DNA of 64,000 nt, taken from an uncultured Clostridia bacterium. Its GTDB lineage: Bacteria > Bacillota > Clostridia > TANB77 > CAG-508. Position 1 is the stretch's first letter. Every line of letters starts with the position of its first letter. The translations under genes were made by a program, and so were the position numbers. The DNA is taken from the NCBI GenBank assembly GCA_934167095.1, contig CAKPKE010000001.1, positions 62,001 through 126,000 of the forward strand, written 5' to 3'. Shown one piece after another: positions 22,062 through 31,507 of this stretch. Below the pieces are notes generated by a model. It had not been told where the DNA came from. It saw only the letters and a list, made by a program, of their open reading frames with translations, and did no database searches.

Positions 22062-22715
22062 TTATTCATGTTTTTCTACATATTTTCGACAAATTTCTTT
22101 GATAATATTATCATTCTTACTTTTTAATATATTTTTCGCTAAAATTGATTTTTGTAAATTTTCATATTTTTCATCATTTAATTCTATTATGTAAGTTATA
22201 TCTTGTTCATATTTGCAATTAACTACATTTATATTATTCTTTTCACAATAATTTTTAAAATTTGAGTTATCTTCATATTGTACTACAATTTCTGCTTGAA
22301 GCCCTGATTGCATAGTTACAATTTCGTTTACACTTAGAGCTTTTATTGAAGCTTCTGAATAGGCTCTACATAGCCCACCTGTTCCAAGTAATATGCCTCC
22401 AAAATATCTTGTTACAATAATTAATATATTATTTAGTTCATTTTTATTGATTATATTTAAAATTGGTTCACCTGCTGTTCCAGAAGGCTCTCCATCATCA
22501 CTACATTTTTGGTATTTGCTACCATTTTCCTCTAGCACTGAAAAAGCATAGCAACTATGTTTTGCGTCATAGTATTTCTTTTTTATTCCAGCTATTTTTT
22601 CTTCTGCTTCTTTTTTAGAACTTATAGAAAAAACATTTGCTATAAATCTAGATTTCTTTTCTACTATTTCCGCTTCCGAATTATTTTTTATAGTTTTAAA
22701 TTCTATATTTTTCAT
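22062..22715 (-). CDS. YigZ/IMPACT family protein
   Basis: 217 residues. N-terminal IMPACT domain with KSRFIANVF, AKHSCYAFS and the signature DDGEPSGTAGEPIL, followed by RYFGGILLGTGGLCRAYSEA; the C-terminal part is the DUF1949 β domain. The family (YigZ/YvyE) is linked to translation regulation through relation to the eukaryotic Gcn2 inhibitor IMPACT; the exact bacterial role is unsettled. Usual length. Confidence 0.92.
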   Translation of the reverse strand: MKNIEFKTIKNNSEAEIVEKKSRFIANVFSISSKKEAEEKIAGIKKKYYDAKHSCYAFSVLEENGSKYQKCSDDGEPSGTAGEPILNIINKNELNNILIIVTRYFGGILLGTGGLCRAYSEASIKALSVNEIVTMQSGLQAEIVVQYEDNSNFKNYCEKNNINVVNCKYEQDITYIIELNDEKYENLQKSILAKNILKSKNDNIIKEICRKYVEKHE

Positions 22716-22853
22716 TAAGAATATTTATCCTTTCCTATTTCAAAACATAAACAATATTTTTATTTTGCTCAAATTTTTTCATAATTCATAAGAGTATTAT
22801 TCTAGCATTCCTAGTGCTTCCACAACTACCACTATTGCTGTAGTAGCAATTCA

Positions 22854-24122
22854 TTATTCTAACTTTCCTGCTGTATACCCTGTTGAATATGCAATTTGCA
22901 AATTAAATCCACCAGTATATGCATCAACATCTATAATTTCACCTGCAAAATATAGTCCTTGTACTATTTTAGATTCCATTGTTTTTGGATTTATTTCTTT
23001 TGTGCAAATTCCACCAGCTGTTATTATTCCTTCATCTATTGGTCTAAATCCTGTTATTGTTACTTCAAAGCATTTAAGTAAATTTACAAGTTTTGTTCTT
23101 TCTTGTTTTGTAACTTCGTTTACTTTTTTGTTTTCACCTATTTCTGATTTTTCTATTATTACTGATATTAATTTTTGAGGAAGTAACTTATCTAAGCTGT
23201 TTTTGAATTCTTTATTTTTTACTTCTTCAAAATCTCTTTGTAATCTTAAATCTAATTTTTCCAAAGTTAATGCAGGTTTTAAATCAATTCTTAATTTTAT
23301 TGCACCATTTTTTAGCTTTTCATCTATTTTTTTGTATCTTAGTAAATGTGCTGAACTACTTAGTATTGTTGGACCAGATACTCCAAAGTGAGTAAACAAC
23401 ATTTCTCCAAAATCACTATATATAACTTTTTTATTTTCGCTATCTACTAATTTTATTTCTACATTTTTTAAACTTAAGCCTTGCAAATCCTTACATGTAA
23501 TTAGATCTTTTCCACTTGCAGTTAATGGCACTAAAGAAGGTCTAATATTTGTTATGGTATGTCCTACCTCTTTGGCTAACTCATATCCCTCTCCATTTGA
23601 GCCAGTACTACTGTAAGTTTTTCCACCTGTTGCAAGTATTACTTTATCTGCACTTAAGGACTTTTCTTTTCCATCTTCATCTTTATAGCTTACGCCTTGA
23701 ACTTTTCCATCTTTAACATTTATTTTTGTAACTTCAACATTAAATTTTATTTTTACCCTTTTATCTTTTAAAGCTCTTTCAAAAGCATTTAATACATCTA
23801 AAGACCTATCACTAGTTGGAAATATTCTGTTTCCTCTTTCTTCTTTAACCGAAACTCCATATTCTTTTAAAAATTTTATTATATCTTGGTTAGTATAATT
23901 TTCAAAGCAACTATATAAAAATTTTCCATTGCCAGGGACATTGTTTATGAACTCACTCATACCTAAAGAGCTTGTTATATTACATCTGCCTTTGCCTGTT
24001 ATTAAAAGTTTCCTTCCAAGTTTATTATTTTTTTCTAATAAATACACTTCGTTTGTTCCATCACTTGCAGATATTGCAGACATCATTCCGGCAGGTCCAC
24101 CACCTATTATTACAACTTTCAT
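22854..24122 (-). CDS. HI0933/BaiN-type FAD-dependent oxidoreductase
   Basis: 422 residues. VVIIGGGPAGMMSAISAS is the dinucleotide-binding motif; LITGKGRCNITS, ILATGGKTYSSTGSNGEGY and the C-terminal GEIIDVDAYTGGFNLQIAYSTGY are diagnostic of the HI0933 flavoprotein family. A bile-acid reductase (BaiN) role has been proposed for one member; here the substrate is unknown. Confidence 0.9.
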   Translation of the reverse strand: MKVVIIGGGPAGMMSAISASDGTNEVYLLEKNNKLGRKLLITGKGRCNITSSLGMSEFINNVPGNGKFLYSCFENYTNQDIIKFLKEYGVSVKEERGNRIFPTSDRSLDVLNAFERALKDKRVKIKFNVEVTKINVKDGKVQGVSYKDEDGKEKSLSADKVILATGGKTYSSTGSNGEGYELAKEVGHTITNIRPSLVPLTASGKDLITCKDLQGLSLKNVEIKLVDSENKKVIYSDFGEMLFTHFGVSGPTILSSSAHLLRYKKIDEKLKNGAIKLRIDLKPALTLEKLDLRLQRDFEEVKNKEFKNSLDKLLPQKLISVIIEKSEIGENKKVNEVTKQERTKLVNLLKCFEVTITGFRPIDEGIITAGGICTKEINPKTMESKIVQGLYFAGEIIDVDAYTGGFNLQIAYSTGYTAGKLE

Positions 24123-24228
24123 TTTAAAATTTCATTCCTTAATACTATATTTAGATTTTTACGGTTTTACCTATAAACCAGTTTAATTTTCAACTTAAAA
24201 TTTTTTCCAATACTTATAAACCAATAAT

Positions 24229-24262
24229 AAACCGATTTTTATTTTGTAAAATCGGTTTATAT
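24229..24262. terminator. Hairpin downstream of the 105-residue membrane gene
   Basis: AAACCGATTTT (24229-24239) pairs with AAAATCGGTTT (24248-24258), with T-rich sequence on the plus side; a weaker T tract on the minus side. Confidence 0.6.
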
Positions 24263-24264
24263 TT

Positions 24265-24582
24265 TTAGAGATTGTATTTTATCTCTTGCTTTTGTTGTTT
24301 TGATTTCTTTTTCTTAGCTCTTTTTATATTTTGTTCTTTCATTTTTTTACATAGTACTTTATAGAAAATTTCATATAATAATACTATTGGTATTAAAGGT
24401 ATTTTTAGTGAAAAAACTAACAATATTAATTTTATTGTAGTCCAAAATGCACTAATTCCATACATTACATAACCTTCCATTTGTATGCCAGTTGCAGCAT
24501 TCCAAATCGACCATAAAATACCTAAAATATATGGTAAAAATGATATATAAAAAATTACTGTCCAAATTCTTTTTGGTTTCAT
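24265..24582 (-). CDS. Hypothetical two-helix membrane protein
   Basis: 105 residues, two or three hydrophobic segments (VIFYISFLPYILGILWSIW; AFWTTIKLILLVFSLKIPLIPIVLLY) and a very basic C-terminal tail rich in K, R and Q. No family recognised. It follows the PLP-dependent enzyme gene by 13 bases and is probably co-transcribed. Confidence 0.65.
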   Translation of the reverse strand: MKPKRIWTVIFYISFLPYILGILWSIWNAATGIQMEGYVMYGISAFWTTIKLILLVFSLKIPLIPIVLLYEIFYKVLCKKMKEQNIKRAKKKKSKQQKQEIKYNL

Positions 24583-24595
24583 CTTTTTCCTCTTT

Positions 24596-25825
24596 CTATT
24601 TTATAAGCTTTTCTATTGCCTTTGCTACTCCTAGTCTTCCATATTCATAAGTTAAAGCACCTTGTTGATATGCTATATATGGAGCTCTTATTGGGCCATC
24701 ACAAGATAATTCTATTGAAGAACCTTGTGTAAATGCTCCTGCTGCCATTATTACTTCATCTGTATATCCTGGCATTGCCCATGGTTCTGGCACTGAATTA
24801 GAATCTATAGGCGATCCAGCTTGTATTCCTTGGCAATATTTTACTAGTCCTTCTTTTGAACCAAATTCTATATTTTGAACTATATCAACTCTTTCGTCTG
24901 TTGCTTTTGGCTCTACTTTATAGCCTAAGTTTTCTAATGCTTTTGCTGTTAATATAGCAGTTTTTATGCTTGCTTTTACAACACTTGGAGCCATAAATAG
25001 ACCTTGTAGAAAGCTTTTATTTATTCCTAAAGTAGGACCAACTTCTTTTCCCTCTCCTGGAACTGTTAGTCTTTGTGCAACTAAATTTATAAGCTCTTTT
25101 TTACCTACTACATAAGCACCATTTGGAGCAAGTCCACCACCTAAATTTTTGATAAGTGAACCAACAGCAATATCTGCGCCTACTTGTGTTGGCTCTTTTT
25201 TTCCTACAAATTCGCAATAGCAGTTATCAACCATTATTATTACATTTTGGTCAACTTCTCTTATCTTTTTTATTACTTTTTCTACCTTATCTAGATTAAT
25301 TGATTTTCTTGTGCTGTATCCTTTGCTTCTTTGTATTTCAATTAATTTAATCTTTTTTTCTTTTAGTTTATTTTGAATTTTTTCGTAGTCAAAGTCATCA
25401 TCAATTAAGTCTACTTGGTCATAATTTATTCCAAATGCTTTTAAAGAACTTGAATTTTCTTCTATTCCAATTACTTCATCTAGAGTATCATAAGGCTTTC
25501 CATTTATGCTAAGCATTGTATCTCCTGGTCTTAATAGTCCAAATAAAGTTACTGTTAAAGCATGTGTTCCAGATATGAACTGACTTCTTACTAAAGCATC
25601 TTCTGTTTCAAATATATCTGCATATATTTTTTCTATTTTTTCTCTACCAATATCATCATATCCATATCCTGTTGTCATTCCAAAATCAGCTTCTGTTATA
25701 TTATTTTTTTGAAATGCATTTAAAACCTTTTCACTATTAAAATTACATATTTCATCAGCTAATTTAAATTCATTTTGAACTTCACTTTCAGCCTTTTCAA
25801 TTATTTCTTTTACTCTAGTTTCCAT
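24596..25825 (-). CDS. PLP-dependent methionine gamma-lyase/YnbB-like protein
   Basis: 409 residues from the ATG at 25825, where the family homology begins (METRVKEIIEKAE); the frame is open 25 codons further but without a ribosome binding site. Fold type I PLP enzyme with FGMTTGYGYDDIGREKIE, SGTHALTVTLFGLLRPGD, the PLP-binding Lys in GSLIKNLGGGLAPNGAYVVG and CDGPIRAPY near the end. The family was called aluminium resistance protein; it belongs to the Cys/Met metabolism group, and the true substrate is uncertain. Confidence 0.88.
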   Translation of the reverse strand: METRVKEIIEKAESEVQNEFKLADEICNFNSEKVLNAFQKNNITEADFGMTTGYGYDDIGREKIEKIYADIFETEDALVRSQFISGTHALTVTLFGLLRPGDTMLSINGKPYDTLDEVIGIEENSSSLKAFGINYDQVDLIDDDFDYEKIQNKLKEKKIKLIEIQRSKGYSTRKSINLDKVEKVIKKIREVDQNVIIMVDNCYCEFVGKKEPTQVGADIAVGSLIKNLGGGLAPNGAYVVGKKELINLVAQRLTVPGEGKEVGPTLGINKSFLQGLFMAPSVVKASIKTAILTAKALENLGYKVEPKATDERVDIVQNIEFGSKEGLVKYCQGIQAGSPIDSNSVPEPWAMPGYTDEVIMAAGAFTQGSSIELSCDGPIRAPYIAYQQGALTYEYGRLGVAKAIEKLIK

Positions 25826-25913
25826 TTTTATTTTAATATTCCTTTCTTGCAGGGTACCAAATTTATATTTAGTGCAACATTGTTCGATTTTTTTTGCCAT
25901 TACACTATAAAAT

Positions 25914-27710
25914 TTATTTTTTATTTGAATAATATGCTATTTCATAGCTATTACTTACTCTATAATATGAACCTACAAATTGAGGTCTTACATCTGATAT
26001 TTCATAAACAGGTTCTTGTACTACAGTTCCATCGGCTGATACAACGCCCCATTTGCCGTCTTTTTTCACAGCGCCATATCCATAGCTATTAATATCCATT
26101 GTTAAATCGTAGATGTAGTCTACTACTGTGTTTCCGTCTTTATCTACATAACCCCATTTGCCATCTTTTTTGCTTGCAAATATTTTATTATTTGTAAATA
26201 TTTCATTTGCAGATTTTAAATTGCCATTAAAATCTACATATTCAATATCATTTCCAGCAATTACTTGTAAGTAATTATCTTCAATATATATTCTAATATT
26301 TTCACCACTTAGAACTTTTTGTAATTTATTATTATATATATCTGTTATACCTGTTTTTGAATTTATTACTTGGATTACATTTGTTCCATTTACATTTTGA
26401 ATAATATCTTGCTCAACTGGAATAACAGTATTTCCAGTTGTACTAATTACGCCTACTTTATTATTTTTTGAAACAATAAAATAATTATCATAGGCATAAT
26501 CTATATATGAATATTCATTTTTAATTAGCACTTGCTTATTTTTACTAATTACACCATAATTATTATTTCTATCAATAGTTATATAATAATCACCATTTGC
26601 AACAGGTTGCATACTTATAAAGCTATCATCGTTTTGCTTTATTCCAGATGCATCAAATACTAAAAGTTCTCCATCTTTTCTTGCATTAATATATATTCCT
26701 CTAAATATAATTTCATCATATTGTGGAATTAGCACAGATTCACCTGATAAGTCATATACACCTTGTTTTGCATTTTTTTGTAGCATTATCATATTATTTG
26801 TTGCATCATACTCTAATTGCTCATATTCATTTTGAATTATTGTTTGGCCATTTTTTATAAGACCTGCTTGACCATTTTTATATGTTATTAAATAAAAATT
26901 ATCATCGTCTTTTATTTCTGTAATTCTTTTTATATTTGTATAAATTGTATCTAATATTGCTTTTCCTTTATAGTCTATATAACCATATCTGTAGCCTTCA
27001 TCAGTTCTTACATTTACAATAAATCCAGCCTTTTCATAATTTAAGTTATAGTAGCCATCTGCTGAAATTGCATTGTATTCTGGCTTTACAATTTCTTCGC
27101 CATTTATTTTTATTAGTCCATATTTTCCATCTTTGCTAACTTTTAAAATATCATCTTTGTATTCTAAAGTTTCTATTGTGTCATATATTGCATTTGTAAC
27201 TTTTTTTCCTTCTAGTGTTACAATTCCCATTTTTGAGTTTTCTTCATATTTTACTATATCAGTTTGATATGAATTATTTGTTGAAGTATTATTATTAGTT
27301 ATAGCTTGTACTTTTTTATATTTTGAAAGTACTTCTTTTCCATTTTTATCTAGAACTTTTGATGAATATTTTGCACTTTCTGTACTGTAGTCATATAAGC
27401 ACACAAATACATCTTTTTCGGGATTTGGAATTTGTATAGATTGATATTCTGGCGAAATTATTACATTTCCACTTTTATCAATTACTCCAAATTTTCCGTC
27501 TTCTGATATTACAAAATAATTATACTGACTAATATTTCGGTTAGAGATTTTTAGTTTTTTATTATTATTTATAATAATTATTGTTACAATTATTGCTATT
27601 AAAACAATTATTGCTATTATTGGTTTAATATTTACTGTTTTCTTTTTACTATTTGCTTTTATCTTTACTGTTTTTCTTATGTCATCATTTTGTCTAAAGT
27701 TATTTTGCAT
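25914..27710 (-). CDS. WG-repeat protein with N-terminal membrane anchor
   Basis: 598 residues. A single membrane helix at ~residues 29-48 (IKPIIAIIVLIAIIVTIIII) follows a basic cytoplasmic N-terminus. The remainder is a chain of about twelve WG repeats of ~45 residues (SEDGKFGVIDKSGNVIISPEYQSI; KDGKWGYVDKDGNTVVDYIYD; KDGKWGVVSADGTVVQEPVYE), forming β structures outside the cell. WG proteins are often ligand-binding or envelope-associated. It follows the response regulator and histidine kinase genes on the same strand after 65 bases and may be an accessory sensor. Confidence 0.87.
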   Translation of the reverse strand: MQNNFRQNDDIRKTVKIKANSKKKTVNIKPIIAIIVLIAIIVTIIIINNNKKLKISNRNISQYNYFVISEDGKFGVIDKSGNVIISPEYQSIQIPNPEKDVFVCLYDYSTESAKYSSKVLDKNGKEVLSKYKKVQAITNNNTSTNNSYQTDIVKYEENSKMGIVTLEGKKVTNAIYDTIETLEYKDDILKVSKDGKYGLIKINGEEIVKPEYNAISADGYYNLNYEKAGFIVNVRTDEGYRYGYIDYKGKAILDTIYTNIKRITEIKDDDNFYLITYKNGQAGLIKNGQTIIQNEYEQLEYDATNNMIMLQKNAKQGVYDLSGESVLIPQYDEIIFRGIYINARKDGELLVFDASGIKQNDDSFISMQPVANGDYYITIDRNNNYGVISKNKQVLIKNEYSYIDYAYDNYFIVSKNNKVGVISTTGNTVIPVEQDIIQNVNGTNVIQVINSKTGITDIYNNKLQKVLSGENIRIYIEDNYLQVIAGNDIEYVDFNGNLKSANEIFTNNKIFASKKDGKWGYVDKDGNTVVDYIYDLTMDINSYGYGAVKKDGKWGVVSADGTVVQEPVYEISDVRPQFVGSYYRVSNSYEIAYYSNKK

Positions 27711-27775
27711 ATTTTACTCTCCTAACCACATTCATATTTTGCTAATATTATATATTTTATCCCTAAATAAATCAA

Positions 27776-29293
27776 TTATTTTTCCAAATTTTCTAGCCCT
27801 ATTTCAAAATAGAATTCAACGCCATTTTCCTTATTTTTTACACCATATTTTTGATTATAATTATTCATTATAGCTTTTACTAATGCAAGTCCTATTCCAG
27901 TTCCACCATCTTCTCTATTTCTTGATTCATCAACTTTATAAAATCTTCTCCAAATTCTTTGTAAGTTTTCATCAGATATTTTATCGCCTGTATTAAATAC
28001 TGAAATTCTGGCAATATTTTTTTGCTCGTCTTTTTTTACTGTGATTTTTATATATTTTTCGCCATTTATTTCTTTAGTATTTTTAATTGCATTAGTTATG
28101 TAATTAGTAACAACTTGGTCCATATAGAAATTATCAGCATATACATTTACAGATTCTGTATTTTCAAATATCACTTCTTGTATATTTTTTTCGTCTTGCA
28201 TTACTTTTGTCTTTTTTAGAACTTCTCTAATTAGCTCGCAAATATCAAAATTTGTGTTATTAAATTCACGATTTCCATTTTCAAGTTTCATAAGCTCTAG
28301 CAATTTTTTTACTAATACATCCATTTTATTTGCTTCATCTAAAATTACTTCTGCATAGTAATTTCTTGATTCTTGGTCTGTATTTACATTTTCGACTAAT
28401 CCTTCTGCATAGCCTTGAATTAAAGCGATTGGAGTTTTTAGTTCATGAGATACATCTGAAATAAATTGCTTTCTCATTTGATCTATTTTAGATTTTTCTT
28501 CGATATCTCTTTCTAGTTCAATATTTGTATTTCTTAACTGTTTTATTGTTCCCTCTAGTTTTTCAGACATTACATTAAGACTATTTCCTAGTTCGTTGAT
28601 TTCATCATTTTGGTCAGTTACAATAAATTTTTTACTAAAATCTAGCTTTGACATTTGATTTGCAATTGTGTTCATTTCAACTATTTTATCTGTAAATTTT
28701 TTAGATATTACAGAAGCAACAATTCCTGACACAACAAGCGCAATAAAGCCTATTATAACTAATAATTTATTTGAAATATTTACACTTTGTTCAATAGACG
28801 ACACTGTTACTTGTATATATACTTTATAATTATTATCTAAAGTTCCTATCAAAAGTATACTATTAGATCCACCTATGGTTGTTTTTTCTATTATTGTATT
28901 ATCACTAGAATATAAGGTCGTAGTTTTATTTTTTAAACTACTGAATTTTCTTGTAGTTATATTTTCATTTTGGGTTAGATAATTTGAAAATGTATCATTG
29001 CTTGCAAATACTAAAAATCCATCCTCTGTATAAATTGCAATTTCATAGTTATTTATGTCAGAGTCTTTTCTTAGTTGTCTTTGAAATAATGGGTCTAACA
29101 GATTTTCTGAACCTCTTATTTTTTCATATTCTTGCTGAATATTTTTTATTTTTGAATATGTGTAAAAAGACTTTAGAACTAGGCTATTTACACATATTAG
29201 CGCAGCTAGTACTAAAAATATTGAAATACTTACTGTATAAAACAATTTTATTCTTATTGATTTAAATTTTTTATTAGACTTTTCCACTTTCAT
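27776..29293 (-). CDS. Sensor histidine kinase
   Basis: 505 residues. Two membrane helices (~15-37 and ~172-195) flank an extracellular sensor domain; then HAMP, HisKA with FISDVSHELKTP (His is the phosphorylation site) and HATPase with NYITNAIKNT, ARISVFNTGDKI and GGTGIGLALVK. It pairs with the response regulator ending four bases upstream. The signal is unknown; organisation resembles PhoR/ResE-type kinases. Confidence 0.93.
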   Translation of the reverse strand: MKVEKSNKKFKSIRIKLFYTVSISIFLVLAALICVNSLVLKSFYTYSKIKNIQQEYEKIRGSENLLDPLFQRQLRKDSDINNYEIAIYTEDGFLVFASNDTFSNYLTQNENITTRKFSSLKNKTTTLYSSDNTIIEKTTIGGSNSILLIGTLDNNYKVYIQVTVSSIEQSVNISNKLLVIIGFIALVVSGIVASVISKKFTDKIVEMNTIANQMSKLDFSKKFIVTDQNDEINELGNSLNVMSEKLEGTIKQLRNTNIELERDIEEKSKIDQMRKQFISDVSHELKTPIALIQGYAEGLVENVNTDQESRNYYAEVILDEANKMDVLVKKLLELMKLENGNREFNNTNFDICELIREVLKKTKVMQDEKNIQEVIFENTESVNVYADNFYMDQVVTNYITNAIKNTKEINGEKYIKITVKKDEQKNIARISVFNTGDKISDENLQRIWRRFYKVDESRNREDGGTGIGLALVKAIMNNYNQKYGVKNKENGVEFYFEIGLENLEK

Positions 29294-29297
29294 AACC

Positions 29298-29975
29298 TCA
29301 TTTTATTTCAAATTTATATCCTATCCCTCTTATTGTTTCTATGTATTTACCTTTTTTTCCTAATTTGTGTCTTATTTTTTTAATATGACTATCTATTGTT
29401 CTTGAATCACCATAATAATCATAATTCCATACATTATTTAATATTTTATCTCTTGAAAGTGCAATTCCTTGATTTTCTATTAAGTAGACTAATAGCTCAT
29501 ACTCTCTTAAGCTCATGTCAACATTTGCCCCATCAACACTGACAGTTCTTCCTTGAGTATCTATTACAATTCCACCAAAATCTCTTAATTCTTTTGAACC
29601 AACTTGTGTTCTTTTTAATATTGCTTCAACTCTTGCCACTAATATTTTAGGGCTAAATGGTTTTGATATATATTCGTCTACACCAAGCTCAAAACCAAAT
29701 AATTCGTCTTGTTCTTCGCCCCTTGCAGTTAGCATTATTATTGGCACTTTTGACTCTTGTCTTATTTGTCTTAAAACAGACCAGCCATCTAGCTTTGGCA
29801 TCATTACATCTAATAAAATTAATCGTATTTTATTTCTATTTTCGTCAAATATTTTTAAAGCTTCTTCCCCATCTTGGGCTTCTAAAGTCATGTATCCTTT
29901 TTGTTTTAAGAAGTCCTTTATAAGCTTTCTCATTCTTGCTTCGTCGTCAACTATTAGTATATATTCATTTTCCAT
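29298..29975 (-). CDS. OmpR/PhoB family response regulator
   Basis: 225 residues. Receiver domain with DDEARM, LLDVMMPKLDG (phospho-Asp) and YISKPFSP, then a winged-helix DNA-binding domain with LREYELLVYLIENQGIALSRDKIL and RTIDSHIKKIRHKLG. It is the first gene of the RR-HK-WG run. Confidence 0.94.
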   Translation of the reverse strand: MENEYILIVDDEARMRKLIKDFLKQKGYMTLEAQDGEEALKIFDENRNKIRLILLDVMMPKLDGWSVLRQIRQESKVPIIMLTARGEEQDELFGFELGVDEYISKPFSPKILVARVEAILKRTQVGSKELRDFGGIVIDTQGRTVSVDGANVDMSLREYELLVYLIENQGIALSRDKILNNVWNYDYYGDSRTIDSHIKKIRHKLGKKGKYIETIRGIGYKFEIK

Positions 29976-30046
29976 ATTATTTTAGAAATCCTTTCTATTT
30001 TTATAACATGTTTATTTTATACTACTTTTGTGTCCTTACTGTGTTT

Positions 30047-30571
30047 TTAATATTCTTCTTTATCTTGTTTATTATTCCAAGTTATAAAAGGCTTTTGACA
30101 ACATTCGCAAACAAGTTGTTTTTCTTCTATTAAATCATTTTCACCTTTTATATAATCTTCTATTTTTTCATCTCTAAAACCAGATTCTACAGCACTATCA
30201 TAATTTTGAGAATAATATATTTTCTTTATATTTGCCCAGCAAGCTGCAGACAAACACATTGGACAGCTTTTTGCAGTTGTTACAAGTATACAATTTTCAA
30301 GTGATTTTGTATTTAATTTTTTGCAAGCACTTCTTATTGCATTAACTTCTGCATGTGCAGTTGGATCTTTTGAATAAAGAACTGTATTTCTTTCAATACA
30401 TAAAATTATATATCTTCCTTCTTCTGTTTCATATATAATGCCTGCTCCAAATGGACCTCCTACACCTTGTTTTACTCCATCATCAGCGTATTTTGAAGCT
30501 AGCGCATACACATCATTTACACATTCTTCTAAATCTTCATATTCGTTGTTTTCTTGTTCATAATTAAACAT
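30047..30571 (-). CDS. Guanine deaminase-like nucleobase deaminase
   Basis: 174 residues of the CDA fold: HAEVNAIR (zinc His and catalytic Glu) and the second zinc motif, read here as SCPMCLSAACWANI. The sequence YYSQNYDSAVESGFRDEKI after the motif and the extended C-terminal tail resemble Bacillus GuaD, which has a swapped tail. Deamination of guanine to xanthine is likely, but a tRNA or cytosine deaminase role is not excluded. Confidence 0.8.
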   Translation of the reverse strand: MFNYEQENNEYEDLEECVNDVYALASKYADDGVKQGVGGPFGAGIIYETEEGRYIILCIERNTVLYSKDPTAHAEVNAIRSACKKLNTKSLENCILVTTAKSCPMCLSAACWANIKKIYYSQNYDSAVESGFRDEKIEDYIKGENDLIEEKQLVCECCQKPFITWNNKQDKEEY

Positions 30572-30596
30572 ATTTTTTACCTTCTTTCTTCAATTT

Positions 30597-30632
30597 TAAA
30601 ATAAAGTATGCAAAATACTTTTATTTATTGTA
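30597..30632 (-). terminator. Terminator of trmB
   Basis: AAATAAAGTAT pairs with ATACTTTTATTT across a GCAAA loop, T-rich downstream on the minus strand. Confidence 0.65.
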
Positions 30633-30643
30633 TTTCACACACC

Positions 30644-31312
30644 TTATTTTCTTGCAATTAGTGCTTTTATCTTAATTCCTTGTTCTTTAAACATCTTTTC
30701 ATGTTCTGTTTCGATGTTTTCTTCGCCGTTCCAAAAGTCATTTTCTGAAGCTAAATCATAGCTTATTTTTTCAGTTTCAAAACCTGTTTCTTGTAGATAT
30801 GTTAGTGTATCCCTAAAAAGTTCATCATCATCTGTTTTAAAATATATTTTTCCACCGTCTTTTAAAAACTCTTTATATTTTTCAAGTTGTCTTGTGTGAG
30901 TTAATCTTTTTTTATGATGCTTGCCTCTTGGCCATGGATTACAAAAATTTATATAAATTCTTTCTATTCCATCATTTTTGTCAAATATATTCATTACTCG
31001 CTCAATGTCATATCTAGTTATATACACATTTGTTACTTCTACATTATTTTCTTTATATATTTCTTCTATGTTTCTTTTTGCAAGCCCTAGCATTGCATCT
31101 ACTAAATCGACTGCAATATAATTTATATTTTGATTTTTTAATGCAATTTGTGATATAAAACTACCTTTTCCGCAACCTAGTTCCACATAGATAGGATTTT
31201 GACTATTTTTGAATTTTTCTTTCCACTTTCCTTTATATTCTTCAGGCTCGTCCTCATAAAATGCACTTGCTTCTAGCTCTGGTCTTGCCCATTTTTTAAA
31301 TCTAATTCTCAC
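30644..31312 (-). CDS. trmB: tRNA (guanine-N7-)-methyltransferase
   Basis: 222 residues. SAM motif VELGCGKGSFISQIAL, then DIERV, NFCNPWPRGKHHKKRL (tRNA binding) and FKTDDDELFRDTL. It methylates G46 of tRNA. Standard length, monocistronic. Confidence 0.95.
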   Translation of the reverse strand: MRIRFKKWARPELEASAFYEDEPEEYKGKWKEKFKNSQNPIYVELGCGKGSFISQIALKNQNINYIAVDLVDAMLGLAKRNIEEIYKENNVEVTNVYITRYDIERVMNIFDKNDGIERIYINFCNPWPRGKHHKKRLTHTRQLEKYKEFLKDGGKIYFKTDDDELFRDTLTYLQETGFETEKISYDLASENDFWNGEENIETEHEKMFKEQGIKIKALIARK

Positions 31313-31386
31313 TTGTATTTCTCCATTTATTATTTTTTATGTGTTACTGCTGTCAACACATAATACTTTCTAATACATTATATACG

Positions 31387-31427
31387 AAAAGTACTACAAT
31401 TTCAACAAAAATCGTAGTACTTTTTTA
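31387..31427 (-). terminator. Terminator of the dehydrogenase gene
   Basis: AAAAGTACTAC (31387-31397) pairs with GTAGTACTTTT (31414-31424); T runs on both sides. Confidence 0.8.
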
Positions 31428-31507
31428 TTCATTTTTCGCCAAAACTTGGCATTTTATTTACTTAGCAATTTAACATTTTATTTTTTAAGTCAAATTTTAG
31501 TTCAAAC

